Numbered from the stretch's first letter, positions 36,447 through 45,885 are shown. The stretch: DNA of 64,000 bases from Zavarzinia marina (GCF_021568905.1 NZ_JAKGSB010000009.1:1-64000), one strand, 5' to 3'. Notes: generated by a model not told the origin, from the sequence alone. Numbers and translations: made by a program.

Positions 36447-37718
36447 TCAGGTATAGCTCGTGACGTCGTTCAGGAGGTGGGCGCGCAGCATCGTGCCTTC
36501 GCTGTCATCGTAGGCGGCGCGCCAGTCGAAGCTCGCCTCGACCCCGCCGGGGCCGGAGACGGCATATTTGGGTTTGGGCAGGAAGACGCGCGGCAGCTCG
36601 AAGCGAAGCGCGTAGCCTTCCGGGAAGGTGAACCCGTATTCGAGCGCGACGGGATCGCCATTGGCGGCCTCAGCCACGAGGGTCGCGCCATCGAAGCGGA
36701 CCGACATCGATCCCTCCGCCGAGGCAAAGGTCGGATCGGCCGCCTCGATCTTGCCGTCCTCGCGGATGACCCGGACGCGTTCGAGATTGTTGGAGAAAGT
36801 CAGACTGCCGCCAGTGACGCCTGCGAGCGCCGCACCGCCGCGTCGGATGAAGCCGCGCCCCTGGCTGAAGCGGCGGAGCGCGTAGGCCGTCGGATTGGCG
36901 TCGACCGTCGCCGAGAAGCGTTCCTCGCCTTGGGCCACGAGCTGGAGACGGGCATTTGCCGGTCCCTCCTGACCCATCTCGAAGTTCAGGCTCTCCATCA
37001 CAGTGCCGAGGTGACGGAAGAACACCGGCGTCGTGAGCTTCGGATGGCCGACCTCGATCGTGTAGCTCGGGATGTCGTCGGCGCCGCTCTCCCAGACATG
37101 GGCATAGCCACCGCCGGTCAGCGTGGGACCCGAGACGGCGCCAGCGGATACAGCAAGAGTGAAGCTGTTGCCGGTCGGGCCTGCCGCGTCGAACACGATC
37201 ACGAGCGTCTGCGTGCTAGTCGGGCGCGAATACGTGCATTTGGCGATTTCGGGGTCGGCCGATGCGTTGAGGTCGCTGACCAGCTGATCAACGGTCTGTG
37301 TGGCCGTTCCCTGGATCTGCGTCTCCTCTGCGCCCGCCGTACCGGAGACGAACGTCCAGACCGTACCGTTCAAGGTGATCGTGTCGCCCGCCGTGGGATT
37401 GACGGCGAAGACGATCGAGCCGCTGGCGCTCGTGGGCGTGGTCACCGGGTTTCCGAACAGGCCCGTCAGCCAGAAGCCCGTTCCACGCAGGTCGAGCGGG
37501 ATGTCGAGCTGGCCCTCGTCGGTGATGAGGCCGCGATAGGGATCTTGCGCGTTGCGCCCGCGTCCGAGCAGCGGGTCGTCCCCGAGCGGCTGGGCCGAGG
37601 AGAGATCGGTCGATTTGAAATCGAGGCTCTGATAGCCGGTGAGCGGCGCGACCCCGTAGCTTGCCTCCCGGCACGCCTTGAGGGTGGCGTCCGCGCCATA
37701 TGCGCGCGCCTTGGGCAT
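36447..37718 (-). CDS. Phage tail tube protein with inserted domain
   Basis: A 423-residue protein starting MPKARAYGADATLKACREAS, with the tail-tube pattern LLGRGRNAQDPYRGLITDEG and a late block DPVALEYGFTFPEGYALRFE. Residues about 97-205 are a Ser/Thr/Gly-rich insert (ASGSIVFAVNPTAGDTITLN, TGNSFTLAVSAGAVSGPTL) within the tube fold. Usual tube proteins are nearer 300 residues; the insert likely protrudes from the tube surface. The gene lies after the tail terminator and before the chaperone, standard order. Confidence 0.82.
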   Translation of the reverse strand: MPKARAYGADATLKACREASYGVAPLTGYQSLDFKSTDLSSAQPLGDDPLLGRGRNAQDPYRGLITDEGQLDIPLDLRGTGFWLTGLFGNPVTTPTSASGSIVFAVNPTAGDTITLNGTVWTFVSGTAGAEETQIQGTATQTVDQLVSDLNASADPEIAKCTYSRPTSTQTLVIVFDAAGPTGNSFTLAVSAGAVSGPTLTGGGYAHVWESGADDIPSYTIEVGHPKLTTPVFFRHLGTVMESLNFEMGQEGPANARLQLVAQGEERFSATVDANPTAYALRRFSQGRGFIRRGGAALAGVTGGSLTFSNNLERVRVIREDGKIEAADPTFASAEGSMSVRFDGATLVAEAANGDPVALEYGFTFPEGYALRFELPRVFLPKPKYAVSGPGGVEASFDWRAAYDDSEGTMLRAHLLNDVTSYT

Positions 37719-37758
37719 GGATGACTCCCGTCTTGTCCGTGATTGGGTCGTGGTTGGG

Positions 37759-38190
37759 TCAGGCGGTGAGCGGATCGCTCACCAGGTATTCGATCGTGAC
37801 GATGATCCGGGCGGTCAGCATCGGCGGCGCTCCTTCGAGAGCGAGCGCACCCGTTTCCGGGGCTGACGGCGTCAGGCTCTCGGCGAGGCCGCCGAGCGTC
37901 TCATCGACACGCAGGGCGGCCCCGATCGCACCAAGCAGCTGATCGAGCGCTGCTTCGCCGCCGCCGCTTGGATCTCGCGGCACATAGATTTCGAGCTCGA
38001 CCCGGTGCGCGTAGAACTCGGTGCGGGGATTGAGGGTGATGTCGGGTTCGCCGGGTTCGCCATCGCGCAGGATGACGAGACCGGCAGCGGGCACCTTCTC
38101 GGGCAGCACCTCGTTGCGCCGCACCGGCGCCGCCAACTGCCCCGCGAGAACAGCCGCGAGTGCGGCGAGGATCTGTTCACGTCGAGACAT
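37759..38190 (-). CDS. Tail terminator-like protein
   Basis: A 143-residue protein starting MSRREQILAALAAVLAGQLA, with VRRNEVLPEKVPAAGLVILR and a long beta region. It matches in size and place the tail terminator/minor tail family of GTA-like phages; homologues are often misnamed acyl-CoA transferase. It caps the tail tube and joins it to the head. The start overlaps the DUF6441-like gene by one base. Confidence 0.65.
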   Translation of the reverse strand: MSRREQILAALAAVLAGQLAAPVRRNEVLPEKVPAAGLVILRDGEPGEPDITLNPRTEFYAHRVELEIYVPRDPSGGGEAALDQLLGAIGAALRVDETLGGLAESLTPSAPETGALALEGAPPMLTARIIVTIEYLVSDPLTA

Positions 38191-38849
38191 CAGCGGCTCC
38201 CATCCCCATCAGAAATCCAGTTGCGCACGACCAGGCTGGGTAGCCGGCTCACCCAGCGCTCGGCAGCGCCGGCCACTTCGAGGCGCTTCCGGACCGTGAC
38301 CTGCGGAACCAGGATGAACATCGGCACGGTCACCAGTCCTCGGCCCGTCCGGAGTGCGGAAGCGCTCGCGCGAGAGAAGCCACCACGCTTGCCTGTCCGG
38401 GCACGCATCCCGTCGGCCACGAGGAGAGAGGGACCGCGGCGTCGATAGACGAAGCGCAGCCGTTGCCCGGTCCGTCGCTCCCATCCACCCGGCGTGATCT
38501 TCCGGCCGCCATCCCCGTATCGGCCAGCGGCCGCCGTCGGGATCGCGAGGAAGAAGCCGCTTTTCGAGCGAATGGTCGCGCCTTCTTCATAGATGCGGAT
38601 GATGCTTGGCGCCTTGGACCAGACGAGACCCGCCGCCCGGATGCTGTCTTCGCCCTTGGGGTAGACTTGTCCGCGCCAGGTGCGCGCCAGTCTCGGACCC
38701 AACCCCGCCGAGGTGACCTGCGTCCGAAGATCAGTCTTCAGGCCTTCGGTGGCCTGTGAGATCCCGGCCGTGACGGCCTTCTCGGCGGCCTTGATCTCGT
38801 CGCTCATCAGCTTGCCGAGGTCGCCGATCGTGCTGACCGAGAACCTCAT
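38190..38849 (-). CDS. DUF6441-like minor tail protein
   Basis: A 219-residue basic protein starting MRFSVSTIGDLGKLMSDEIK, with TWRGQVYPKGEDSIRAAGLV and an Arg-rich middle. It resembles DUF6441 proteins found next to tail terminator genes (recalled, not searched), taking the place of an HK97 gp10-like neck protein. Start at 38849 overlaps the upstream stop as ATGA. A longer frame to 39170 is a shadow. Confidence 0.65.
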   Translation of the reverse strand: MRFSVSTIGDLGKLMSDEIKAAEKAVTAGISQATEGLKTDLRTQVTSAGLGPRLARTWRGQVYPKGEDSIRAAGLVWSKAPSIIRIYEEGATIRSKSGFFLAIPTAAAGRYGDGGRKITPGGWERRTGQRLRFVYRRRGPSLLVADGMRARTGKRGGFSRASASALRTGRGLVTVPMFILVPQVTVRKRLEVAGAAERWVSRLPSLVVRNWISDGDGSR

Positions 38850-39157
38850 GCCTCGCGCAGCTCCGCCGTCCAGATCAGTCGCTCGGCGCCCCGGCGCGGT
38901 TCCCCCTGGACGACATAGGAGACACCGTCGAACTGGAACCCGTCGCTTTCGGCGAGACTCGGCGCATCGGCGACGCGAATGTCGAGCAGCGTCGTAGCGG
39001 CATGCAACCGAGTCTCGCCGAATTCGAAGACCTGGTCGGGCCGACGCAAGACGACCCGGACGGAGACGGCACTGCCGCCCTTTGGCGTGTAGGTCGCGTC
39101 CCGCGCCATGTTTGGGTCGGCAAACAGCGACTGGAACGCAGCGGCGAGGGCCGACAT
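38846..39157 (-). CDS. Head-tail joining / neck protein
   Basis: A 103-residue protein starting MSALAAAFQSLFADPNMARD, with beta segments and the block FQFDGVSYVVQGEPRRGAER. The size, fold pattern and place between DUF2190 and the minor tail gene match head-tail connector (gpFII-like) proteins. Coupled downstream by ATGA and upstream by one-base overlap with the DUF2190 start. Confidence 0.68.
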   Translation of the reverse strand: MSALAAAFQSLFADPNMARDATYTPKGGSAVSVRVVLRRPDQVFEFGETRLHAATTLLDIRVADAPSLAESDGFQFDGVSYVVQGEPRRGAERLIWTAELREA

Positions 39158-39492
39158 CAGAAGCTGCCATTCAGGCGAACCCGCCCGATGACGTCACCGG
39201 CACCACCGGCGACCGCTTCGGTCGCGATGCCGATCAGCGTATTGGCGGTGGCGGTTTTCGTCGCCTCCTTGTTGGTGTTGTCCCAGTAGACCTTGTCGCC
39301 CGCGGCCCACGCCTGCGAGGCGACCTTCTTCAGGTCGAAGACGCCGACGAGCGCGGCTTCGACGGTCTCGCCGAGGGCCACGCTGCCCGTCGCCACGCCG
39401 AAGATGGAGCCGACGAGCAGGCCGTCGCCGGAGGCGACCGCATAGGGCGCGGTCAGGGAGATGGTGTTGCCGGGCTGGACGTAGTTCTTCAT
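39157..39492 (-). CDS. DUF2190 capsid decoration-like protein
   Basis: A 111-residue protein beginning MKNYVQPGNTISLTAPYAVA, the typical DUF2190 opening, with GSVALGETVEAALVGVFDL in the middle. DUF2190 proteins are proposed capsid decoration or cement proteins and are often misnamed RecA/RadA recombinase. It follows the capsid gene after a stem-loop, a position where cement proteins lie. Confidence 0.8.
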   Translation of the reverse strand: MKNYVQPGNTISLTAPYAVASGDGLLVGSIFGVATGSVALGETVEAALVGVFDLKKVASQAWAAGDKVYWDNTNKEATKTATANTLIGIATEAVAGGAGDVIGRVRLNGSF

Positions 39493-39518
39493 GGGCTTGA
39501 TCCTCTTGGAAAGACGAA

Positions 39519-39540
39519 GGGCGGCCCGTCAGGACCGCCC
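39519..39540 (-). terminator. Stem-loop between capsid and DUF2190 genes
   Basis: GGGCGG pairs with CCGCCC over a 10-base loop, 27 bases downstream of the capsid stop. It lacks a T-run on the leftward transcript. It may be an attenuator or an RNA-stabilising hairpin that sets capsid protein excess over downstream genes. Confidence 0.4.
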
Positions 39541-39566
39541 GCATGTCAGGATTCAGGATGGGTGCG

Positions 39567-41606
39567 TTACGCGCCCGGGTTCTTGTAGAGGCCGCGCCAG
39601 TCGATGGCCTTGGCGCCGAAGTCGAGGCGGCACTTGATCTCAACCCCGTCGACATCGAAGCCATTGCGCGTCTCGATGTAGGCGCCCTGTTGGCCTTCGA
39701 GATAGGCGTACTCGATCGTGTCTATCTGGTTGGGGCTGGCGGCCAGATACCAGGCGGTCTCGCTGGCGGCGTCGAGGCGCGGCTCGCTGATCGGCGCGAG
39801 CGTGCGGATCGACTGCGGCACCACGTTGCCGCTCGACGCGGGCACGAGGTTCTGCGCGACCAGCTGCTCGGCCTTCAGCTCCAGAGATGCCGGCACGATC
39901 AGGAAGGCGGGGCGGATGTTGAGCACCGTCTTCTTGTCGAGACCTGTCTGCTTGGCCATGGCGGCGCGGGCTGCACCCACGCTGGTGACGTCGAGCGCCG
40001 CGCCGGTGCCCGCGAGGTTCTTATGGGTGGTGTGGAACAGCGCATTGCCATCGGCCATGGCCGGGTTCGAGGTGATGATGCCCCAGACCACGTCCGACTC
40101 CAGCTGGGCGATGGAGTTGCCGTACATCGCCGGGATGCGGGTGAAGGCGTCCAGATCGTCGTTGATCAGCACCTGCCGGGTGATGGCGACGACCCGGCCG
40201 TAGGTCTTCACGCGGTAGCTTTCCTTGCTCTCGCCGAGCGTTCCGCGCTTGAACTCGCCGCTCTCGCCCACTTCCAGGAGCTGCGGCGCCTCGCCTAGCT
40301 GCACCCGATGCATCGCCTTGAAGTCGGTCGCCAGAACCTGACGGCAGAAGAGTGCGAAGGTCCGCGGATAGGCCTCGTAGGCCTGGCGCAGGGTCTTGTT
40401 GGTGACGGCCGCGAGGATTTCGGGGAAGTCCGAGGTCGAATGCAGCGCGCGCGTCGCGACCTCGTCACGCGAGAGGCCGCGCGTGTTCACCCCGGCATTG
40501 CCGAGGCTTTCGCGGGCGAGTTCCAGCAGCGTCATGCCGCGATACTGACGCGCGGCGTCCTCAAGCGGGAACAGCGTCGGGCTGTACCGGTGCAGCAGCG
40601 CATTGGCCACTGCATCGCGGCGGGTGATGCGCTCATCCCGGCCACCGAGCGGGACGGAGACTTGGCCGAAGGTCCGCGTCTCCTCCGACTTCGCTGCGAC
40701 CTGATCGAGGATCAGGCGACGCGCCTCGTCGAGACCGGTGCCGCGCTTGACCAGATCCTCGGCGAAGCCGCGCTCGAGGTTCAGCCGACCGGCCAGATCG
40801 TAGATGGTCGAGACACGCTCACGTTCGGCTTCGCGGGCGCGGTTCGCCACAGCCTCGGGATCCGTGGCTTCGGGCTTGGCGGTCTTCGGACGCGCGCGGG
40901 TCTGCGTGTCGGCCGCGCTCAGGGGCGTGTCGGTCATGGTGGTTTCCTCGGTCGCTGCCGTTTCGCTCGTCTGGTCGGCCACGACTTCTTCAGTCGGGGC
41001 CGGGGTCTGGGTCTTCTCCGTCATCGGGGATGCTCCTTGCGGGTTTGAGGGCGCGTCCCGGCGGTGAAGGACGCAGGTTTCAAGCGGGCTCTGGCTGCGG
41101 AAGCCCGCGGCGGGGTCGGCCCCGACCGGGACCGCTGAAATCTCGAAGGGGGTCCAGTCCACCGCCCGCCAGAGCTCCCGGCCGCCGTCGGGCTTGGAGA
41201 TGTCGAAGCGATGGACCTGGTAGCCGATGGAGACCGCGCGGATGTGCCCGGCCTGGATGTCGCGCCAGATCGGCTCGACATCGGCGCGCTCGCTGATGCG
41301 GACCTGCGCGATGCCGCGGCCGTTCTCGATCCGCGCCGAGCCGGGCACCACCGAGCCAATGACGGCGTCGAGCGTGTCGATCTCATGCACCTTCAGGAAC
41401 GGCGCGCCCGCATTCAGCCGGTCGAGGCGCACATGGGCAGGGTCGAGGCTCAGCTCCTCGTCATAGGGCTCGCCAAAGAAGCTCGCCCGCCGGACGCGCG
41501 CGCCTGCCGACCAGATCACCTCGACGGTGCGTGCGTCGGCATCGACGGTGTTCGGCGCAAGCTCCGCCGACCGGCGAAGCGCCGGCAGTTCGATCATCGT
41601 GTCCAT
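39567..41606 (-). CDS. Prohead protease - major capsid protein fusion
   Basis: A 679-residue protein. Residues 1-190 form a prohead protease-like domain with candidate catalytic His74 (FLKVHEID) and Ser126 (IRAVSIGYQV). A low-complexity linker (residues 195-250, Thr/Glu/Ala-rich) leads to a HK97-like capsid domain (LFCRQVLATDFKAMHRVQLG, YGRVVAITRQVLINDDLDAF, AYLEGQQGAYIETRNGFDV). The natural fusion is known in alphaproteobacterial phages. The protease presumably removes itself and the scaffold-like linker during maturation. Followed by a stem-loop and the DUF2190 gene. Confidence 0.87.
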   Translation of the reverse strand: MDTMIELPALRRSAELAPNTVDADARTVEVIWSAGARVRRASFFGEPYDEELSLDPAHVRLDRLNAGAPFLKVHEIDTLDAVIGSVVPGSARIENGRGIAQVRISERADVEPIWRDIQAGHIRAVSIGYQVHRFDISKPDGGRELWRAVDWTPFEISAVPVGADPAAGFRSQSPLETCVLHRRDAPSNPQGASPMTEKTQTPAPTEEVVADQTSETAATEETTMTDTPLSAADTQTRARPKTAKPEATDPEAVANRAREAERERVSTIYDLAGRLNLERGFAEDLVKRGTGLDEARRLILDQVAAKSEETRTFGQVSVPLGGRDERITRRDAVANALLHRYSPTLFPLEDAARQYRGMTLLELARESLGNAGVNTRGLSRDEVATRALHSTSDFPEILAAVTNKTLRQAYEAYPRTFALFCRQVLATDFKAMHRVQLGEAPQLLEVGESGEFKRGTLGESKESYRVKTYGRVVAITRQVLINDDLDAFTRIPAMYGNSIAQLESDVVWGIITSNPAMADGNALFHTTHKNLAGTGAALDVTSVGAARAAMAKQTGLDKKTVLNIRPAFLIVPASLELKAEQLVAQNLVPASSGNVVPQSIRTLAPISEPRLDAASETAWYLAASPNQIDTIEYAYLEGQQGAYIETRNGFDVDGVEIKCRLDFGAKAIDWRGLYKNPGA

Positions 41607-41610
41607 GAAG

Positions 41611-43131
41611 TCAGTCCTGTTGGGCGGTGTCCGGCTGCCCCGGGTCGGGTTCCGGATCGGTTGCCGGGTCGCTCGCTTGCGCGCTGCCGGTCTTGGTTAC
41701 GCGGCGGGGGTCGCAGTCGAGCACAAGCCCGAGAGCGTCGAGCTTGGCGTTGGTCGCCGCGATCTCCGCCAGCACCGCGTCAGGATTGCGGCCCTGCCGG
41801 GCGATCACCTCGGCCAGTGTCATCGTTCCCGAGCGGATCGCCAGAAGGTTCGCCATCGCATCCTTCTGTGGATCGACCGCCTCGAACTTCGGCGGCGACC
41901 ATTCGACCGGGACGTCCGGCGTCGGGATCTGTCCCGCGGCCCATGCGGCCTCGGTGAACCAGCGCCAGACCGGGGTGCAGAGCATCGGAATGAAGAGCTG
42001 CCACTGGACAGCGTCGATCATCCGGCGGAACTCGACGAGCCCCGCCCGGATGGAGGAGTAGTTCACCTGGCTAAGATCGCCGGTGAGTAGCTCGTAGGGC
42101 ACCCGGAACCCGGCCGAAATGGTATGCAGGCTTGCGCGCTTGTACTCGCCATAGCCGCCCGTCGCGGCTGGCTGGTTGAAGCGGATGTCCTTGCCGCCGC
42201 GGGCATACGCGATCAGTCCTGGTTCGAACTGCTCGACCCGGTTGCCGTCGACGTCGACCACCGCCGGAGCGATGCCCTGCTGCGCCTCGTCGTCGCCGAA
42301 GACGATGGCGGTGACGCAAGCCTCGGTCTTCTTGCGGACGATCTCGGCCACCTCGTAATCGTCGAGATCACGAAGGGCGCGGATGACCGGCGCGCCCCAC
42401 GGGACGCCGCGCGCCTGGGTGCGCTGCTTCTCATAGACATGCGCGATCTCGCTTGCCGGGACCGGGCGGCTCTGCAGGCCGTTTTGCAGGGCGCCATAGG
42501 CGTCGCCCGGATGCTCGGCGTGGAGCCAGTAGGCCCGGCGCCTACCGAGCGGATCGAACTCGATCCCTTGCACCAGCCGACCGGCGCCAAGCGCGCCGGA
42601 TTTGGTGGCGTCGAGGAAGTCGGACTCCAGCACCTGCAATTGCAGCGGGACGGCAAGGCCGTCCACGGCCCGACGCAGGCGACGGCGCACCAACACTTCG
42701 CCGGCCTCGACCATCTCACGGCAGATCAGCGTCTGAAGCCCGTAGAAGTCGAGCTGGCCATCGGCGTCGCACTCCGCCGTCCAGCGCTCGAACAGCGCGT
42801 CGACGCGGCGGTCCAGCGCCTCGTCCCCGCTGGCGGCACGCGGCATGATGCCCGCGCCGATGATGTTGTTTACCAGCACCGCCACGGCCTTGGCTGCATG
42901 CGGATTGTTGCGGACGAGATCGCGCATCCTGTCGCGCAAGAGCGCCCCGGCCACGCCGATCTCGGTGTCAGCCGAGGATCCCGGGGCACGCCAGCCCTCC
43001 GTGCGGCGACCACGCGCGGCACCTTCGTAGCCGCGTGCGAGCGTCTCGAAGGCCTGTCGCGCCAGGACCCGCCGCGCGGCGGCCCGAGGTGCGACCGAGG
43101 CGATGGCGCGGTCGAACCAGTTCACCGTCAT
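41611..43131 (-). CDS. Lambda-type portal protein
   Basis: A 506-residue protein with portal features: VRNNPHAAKAVAVLVNNIIG, LQVLESDFLDATKSGAL, GVPWGAPVIRALRDLDDYEV, and IRAGLVEFRRMIDAVQWQLF. These match the lambda gpB-type portal. The portal forms the dodecameric DNA gate and docks the terminase. The gene abuts the gpW-like gene by one base and lies 4 bases from the protease-capsid start. Confidence 0.9.
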   Translation of the reverse strand: MTVNWFDRAIASVAPRAAARRVLARQAFETLARGYEGAARGRRTEGWRAPGSSADTEIGVAGALLRDRMRDLVRNNPHAAKAVAVLVNNIIGAGIMPRAASGDEALDRRVDALFERWTAECDADGQLDFYGLQTLICREMVEAGEVLVRRRLRRAVDGLAVPLQLQVLESDFLDATKSGALGAGRLVQGIEFDPLGRRRAYWLHAEHPGDAYGALQNGLQSRPVPASEIAHVYEKQRTQARGVPWGAPVIRALRDLDDYEVAEIVRKKTEACVTAIVFGDDEAQQGIAPAVVDVDGNRVEQFEPGLIAYARGGKDIRFNQPAATGGYGEYKRASLHTISAGFRVPYELLTGDLSQVNYSSIRAGLVEFRRMIDAVQWQLFIPMLCTPVWRWFTEAAWAAGQIPTPDVPVEWSPPKFEAVDPQKDAMANLLAIRSGTMTLAEVIARQGRNPDAVLAEIAATNAKLDALGLVLDCDPRRVTKTGSAQASDPATDPEPDPGQPDTAQQD

Positions 43132-43340
43132 CAGCGATCCCCGCGCGAGAAGCCCGCGAGTCCGGCGACCGGAAGCGGCCGCCCCACGCTCGCAATCGCG
43201 CGTTCGATGGTCCGGATGCGGGCGAGAAGATCCTGCGCCGAGCCGTAGTCCACGGACTTGCCGTCATAGCTGACGCGGGTCGTGCCGCTGGAATAGGCCC
43301 GGCGCAGTGCCGAGAGCTCGGCTTCGGTCCAGTGGGTCAT
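43131..43340 (-). CDS. gpW-like head-tail connector
   Basis: A 69-residue protein starting MTHWTEAELSALRRAYSSGT and containing VSYDGKSVDYGSAQDLLARI, the gpW pattern. gpW seals the portal after packaging in lambda-like phages. The start lies one base from the terminase stop. The frame extends upstream to 43472 but that part lies inside the terminase gene and is not used. Confidence 0.82.
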   Translation of the reverse strand: MTHWTEAELSALRRAYSSGTTRVSYDGKSVDYGSAQDLLARIRTIERAIASVGRPLPVAGLAGFSRGDR

Positions 43341-43341
43341 C

Positions 43342-45345
43342 TCAGAACCATCCTTCCCGCCGCCCGATCCAGTCGGAACGGCGCTTGCCTTGGGGTACCT
43401 GTCCCGGCCTGTGGATCTGCCCGGCGGGATCGCTGTCGGTAGGGGCCGCCCCGAGTTGGTCTTCGAGGTCACGCCATTTTTCTTCGGGCCAGCGATCGGC
43501 GCCTGCGATCCAGGCGGCCGCGCGGGCGTAGACCCGGCAATCGAGCGCCTCGTTGCGCTCGCGCAGCTTCTGCCATTCGAGCTTCGCGAAGCCGCGCTTC
43601 GTGCGCACCGTGACCAGCTGTTCGGCCACGACCTGCTTCAGCCACTCGCTCTCGACCCATGTCGGCAGGTGGATCGTGCCGGGCGGGAACGCCGCGCCCT
43701 CGTCACGTTCCTCGGCCGTCGGGCGCTCCAGCCGCAGGAAGCGGTAGGTTTCGGCCTTGAAGGTCGAGACCGCCACCGTCCAGAGCCGGGCGCCGCGGCG
43801 CAGGCGCTTCCCGCCCTCGGTCGCATCGACGAAGGTGGGGCCGGAGACCGGACTGGAGCGATTGAAGCCTTCGAGACCCTTGACTGGTGCGACCTGCGCA
43901 AAGCCGACTTTGCGCGACCAGCCGTAGACAGCCGGGGCTTCGTAGCCCGTGTCGATCGCGAGCCGCGCGATCCGAAGGTGCGCGCCGTTTTCGTGCGGCC
44001 ATGACCGGTCCAGGAGTGCCGTCAACTGGTCCCAAGCGTCATGCCGATCCGGCCCGCCCTCGATCACGACGTGATCGACGAGCCAGCTCTCAAGCCCTCG
44101 GCCCCAGGCCCAGACATCGACCTCGATCCGGTCCTTCTGGACATCCGCGCCCGCCGTCAGGAACAGCCCGCCTGCGGGAACCGTGCCTGGCCGCCACGCT
44201 TCTCGTCGATCGTAGAGCCGCTGCCAGTCCGGCGCCTCGCCGGTTTCGACCCATGTCTCGCCGAGAATGGTGTTGCGGAACGCCTTGATCGCCTCGTCGG
44301 CGCCTTGCGCCGCCGCCCAGCTGCGCGCGATCCGTGACCAGCTGAGCCAGCCGACAGGCGAATAGAGCGCCGAGAGGTGGTAGCCGACCGTGGTGGGATC
44401 AGCAGCGACGGCGGTCGCCCGCCATTCGCCGCCCTCCAGCATCGCCGTCTTGTGGTGTTCCGCGATGGGCTGATCACAGCCCTCGCAGTGATACTCCGCC
44501 GTCTCGGGGCAGCCTTTCTGCCAGCGCAGCCGATCGAACTTCAACCACTGCATCGCCCCGCAATGCGGGCACGGCACGAAGTAGCGCCGCTGGTCGGACG
44601 CCTCGAACTCGCGCTCGATGCGGCTGAGCCCCCGGATCGTCGGCGTCGAGACCAGAAACACCTTGCGCCGATGGGCAAAGGTCAGCGACCGCGCCTCGGC
44701 CAGGGTCACCGGGTCGCCTTCCTCGTCGGCCGAAGCCGGATAGGCATCGACCTCATCGAGGAAGATGTAGCGCGCCGGGGTCGAGCGCAGCCCGACCGCC
44801 GAGTTCGCGCCGGTCATGATCAGTATGCCGCCCGCGAATTCCTTGGACAGCATCGTGTTGCCAGCATCGCGGGATCGGGCCGGTTTGACCCGCTCCCGCA
44901 GCTCCGGGCTCTCGTCGATAAGCGGGTCGATCCGCTGGCGCGAGTTGCGCTTGGCCAGTTCCACGGTCGGCTGGACCGCGAGCATGGGGCCCGGCGCCTG
45001 GTGGATGGCGAAGCCGATCCAGTTGTTGCCGGCTTCCGTCGCCCCGACCTGCGCGGCCTTCATGAACACGATCCGTTGCGCAGCGTCGCCGGGCGACAGC
45101 CGGTCCATGATCTCCCGCATGTAGGGCGTTCGCATTGTGCGGTAGCGCCCCGGTTCGGCCGAAGCGCGGGACGCCAGCATCCGGTGCCGGTCCGCCCATT
45201 CCGAGACGGTGAGGTCGGGATCCGGCCGGATCCCGTTGCCCCAGGCGCGCAGGATCTCAGCTGCGCCTTCGAAATCCCTCAGGCCATATTCGTCACCGGA
45301 ATTCGGGCCGGACCTCGGCGAGTTCGTCGAGGTGGGCGCGTACAT
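43342..45345 (-). CDS. Terminase large subunit (gpA family)
   Basis: A 667-residue ATPase-nuclease of the GpA family. Motor motifs include FMKAAQVGATEAGNNW (adenine/Walker A-like) and RYIFLDEVDAYP (Walker B). A zinc-ribbon-like block CPHCGA...CEGCDQ lies near residue 270. The nuclease half has conserved acidic residues (TAGADVQKDRIEVDVWAWGR). The ATG at 45345 follows CTTGGAGAAAC; ATG at 45387 would overlap the small subunit more. It packages DNA at the portal. Confidence 0.9.
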   Translation of the reverse strand: MYAPTSTNSPRSGPNSGDEYGLRDFEGAAEILRAWGNGIRPDPDLTVSEWADRHRMLASRASAEPGRYRTMRTPYMREIMDRLSPGDAAQRIVFMKAAQVGATEAGNNWIGFAIHQAPGPMLAVQPTVELAKRNSRQRIDPLIDESPELRERVKPARSRDAGNTMLSKEFAGGILIMTGANSAVGLRSTPARYIFLDEVDAYPASADEEGDPVTLAEARSLTFAHRRKVFLVSTPTIRGLSRIEREFEASDQRRYFVPCPHCGAMQWLKFDRLRWQKGCPETAEYHCEGCDQPIAEHHKTAMLEGGEWRATAVAADPTTVGYHLSALYSPVGWLSWSRIARSWAAAQGADEAIKAFRNTILGETWVETGEAPDWQRLYDRREAWRPGTVPAGGLFLTAGADVQKDRIEVDVWAWGRGLESWLVDHVVIEGGPDRHDAWDQLTALLDRSWPHENGAHLRIARLAIDTGYEAPAVYGWSRKVGFAQVAPVKGLEGFNRSSPVSGPTFVDATEGGKRLRRGARLWTVAVSTFKAETYRFLRLERPTAEERDEGAAFPPGTIHLPTWVESEWLKQVVAEQLVTVRTKRGFAKLEWQKLRERNEALDCRVYARAAAWIAGADRWPEEKWRDLEDQLGAAPTDSDPAGQIHRPGQVPQGKRRSDWIGRREGWF

Positions 45346-45853
45346 GTTTCTCCAAGGCCTTCTGCATGGTGGCCGCCTCCACGCCAAGTTCGGCCGCCAT
45401 CAGCGCCGCCGCGCGCGCCGGCCAGTTCACCCAGGCATCGCGCTCCTCGCGCGCCAGCCGGAACACGACCGCAACCGCCCGGGCGCGGTCGACGAGTTCT
45501 CCCTTGAGCTTCTGAAGCCGGATGCGCCGCTCCTGGGCCTTCAGCACCTCATTCGCGGTCTTGGCCTGCAGGAAGGTCGTGCCGCTGCCGACGGGTGGGG
45601 CGGCAAGCCCTTGTTCCCGCAGAGTGTCGCCAACGGCGGACACGGCCGCGTCGGGGACAGGCTTCAGCTTCGGCGCGGGCGGTTTCCGGGTCTTGGACGG
45701 GTCCGTCATCGCCGCCCGGCGTGTATCGCTCGCCTCTGCGTCGATGCTGCCATCCTCATGGAGGACCAGCCGTCCCGCCGCCTTCGCCTTCTGGATCGCG
45801 CCCCGCGAGAGACCGACGCGCGCGGCGTATTGGCGCTCGCTCAGCCCCTGCAT
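45293..45853 (-). CDS. Terminase small subunit
   Basis: A 186-residue protein. Residues 1-30 form a helix-turn-helix (MQGLSERQYAARVGLSRGAI), followed by a Lys/Pro-rich linker and a coiled-coil (EVLKAQERRIRLQKLKGELV). This is the Nu1-like layout that recognises packaging sites. It overlaps the large subunit by 53 bases, and it starts the packaging-head-tail transcript. Confidence 0.78.
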   Translation of the reverse strand: MQGLSERQYAARVGLSRGAIQKAKAAGRLVLHEDGSIDAEASDTRRAAMTDPSKTRKPPAPKLKPVPDAAVSAVGDTLREQGLAAPPVGSGTTFLQAKTANEVLKAQERRIRLQKLKGELVDRARAVAVVFRLAREERDAWVNWPARAAALMAAELGVEAATMQKALEKHVRAHLDELAEVRPEFR

Positions 45854-45885
45854 GGCGTTCTCCGATTATTGTTCAGATTCAGGTT

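Noticed and set aside
37759-38190. Acyl-CoA transferase annotation used for homologues of this gene
   Set aside because: Too short, no CoA-transferase motif, and the phage tail position supports a tail terminator role.
39157-39492. RecA/RadA recombinase annotation often given to DUF2190 proteins
   Set aside because: No Walker motifs, and position beside the capsid gene indicates a head protein.
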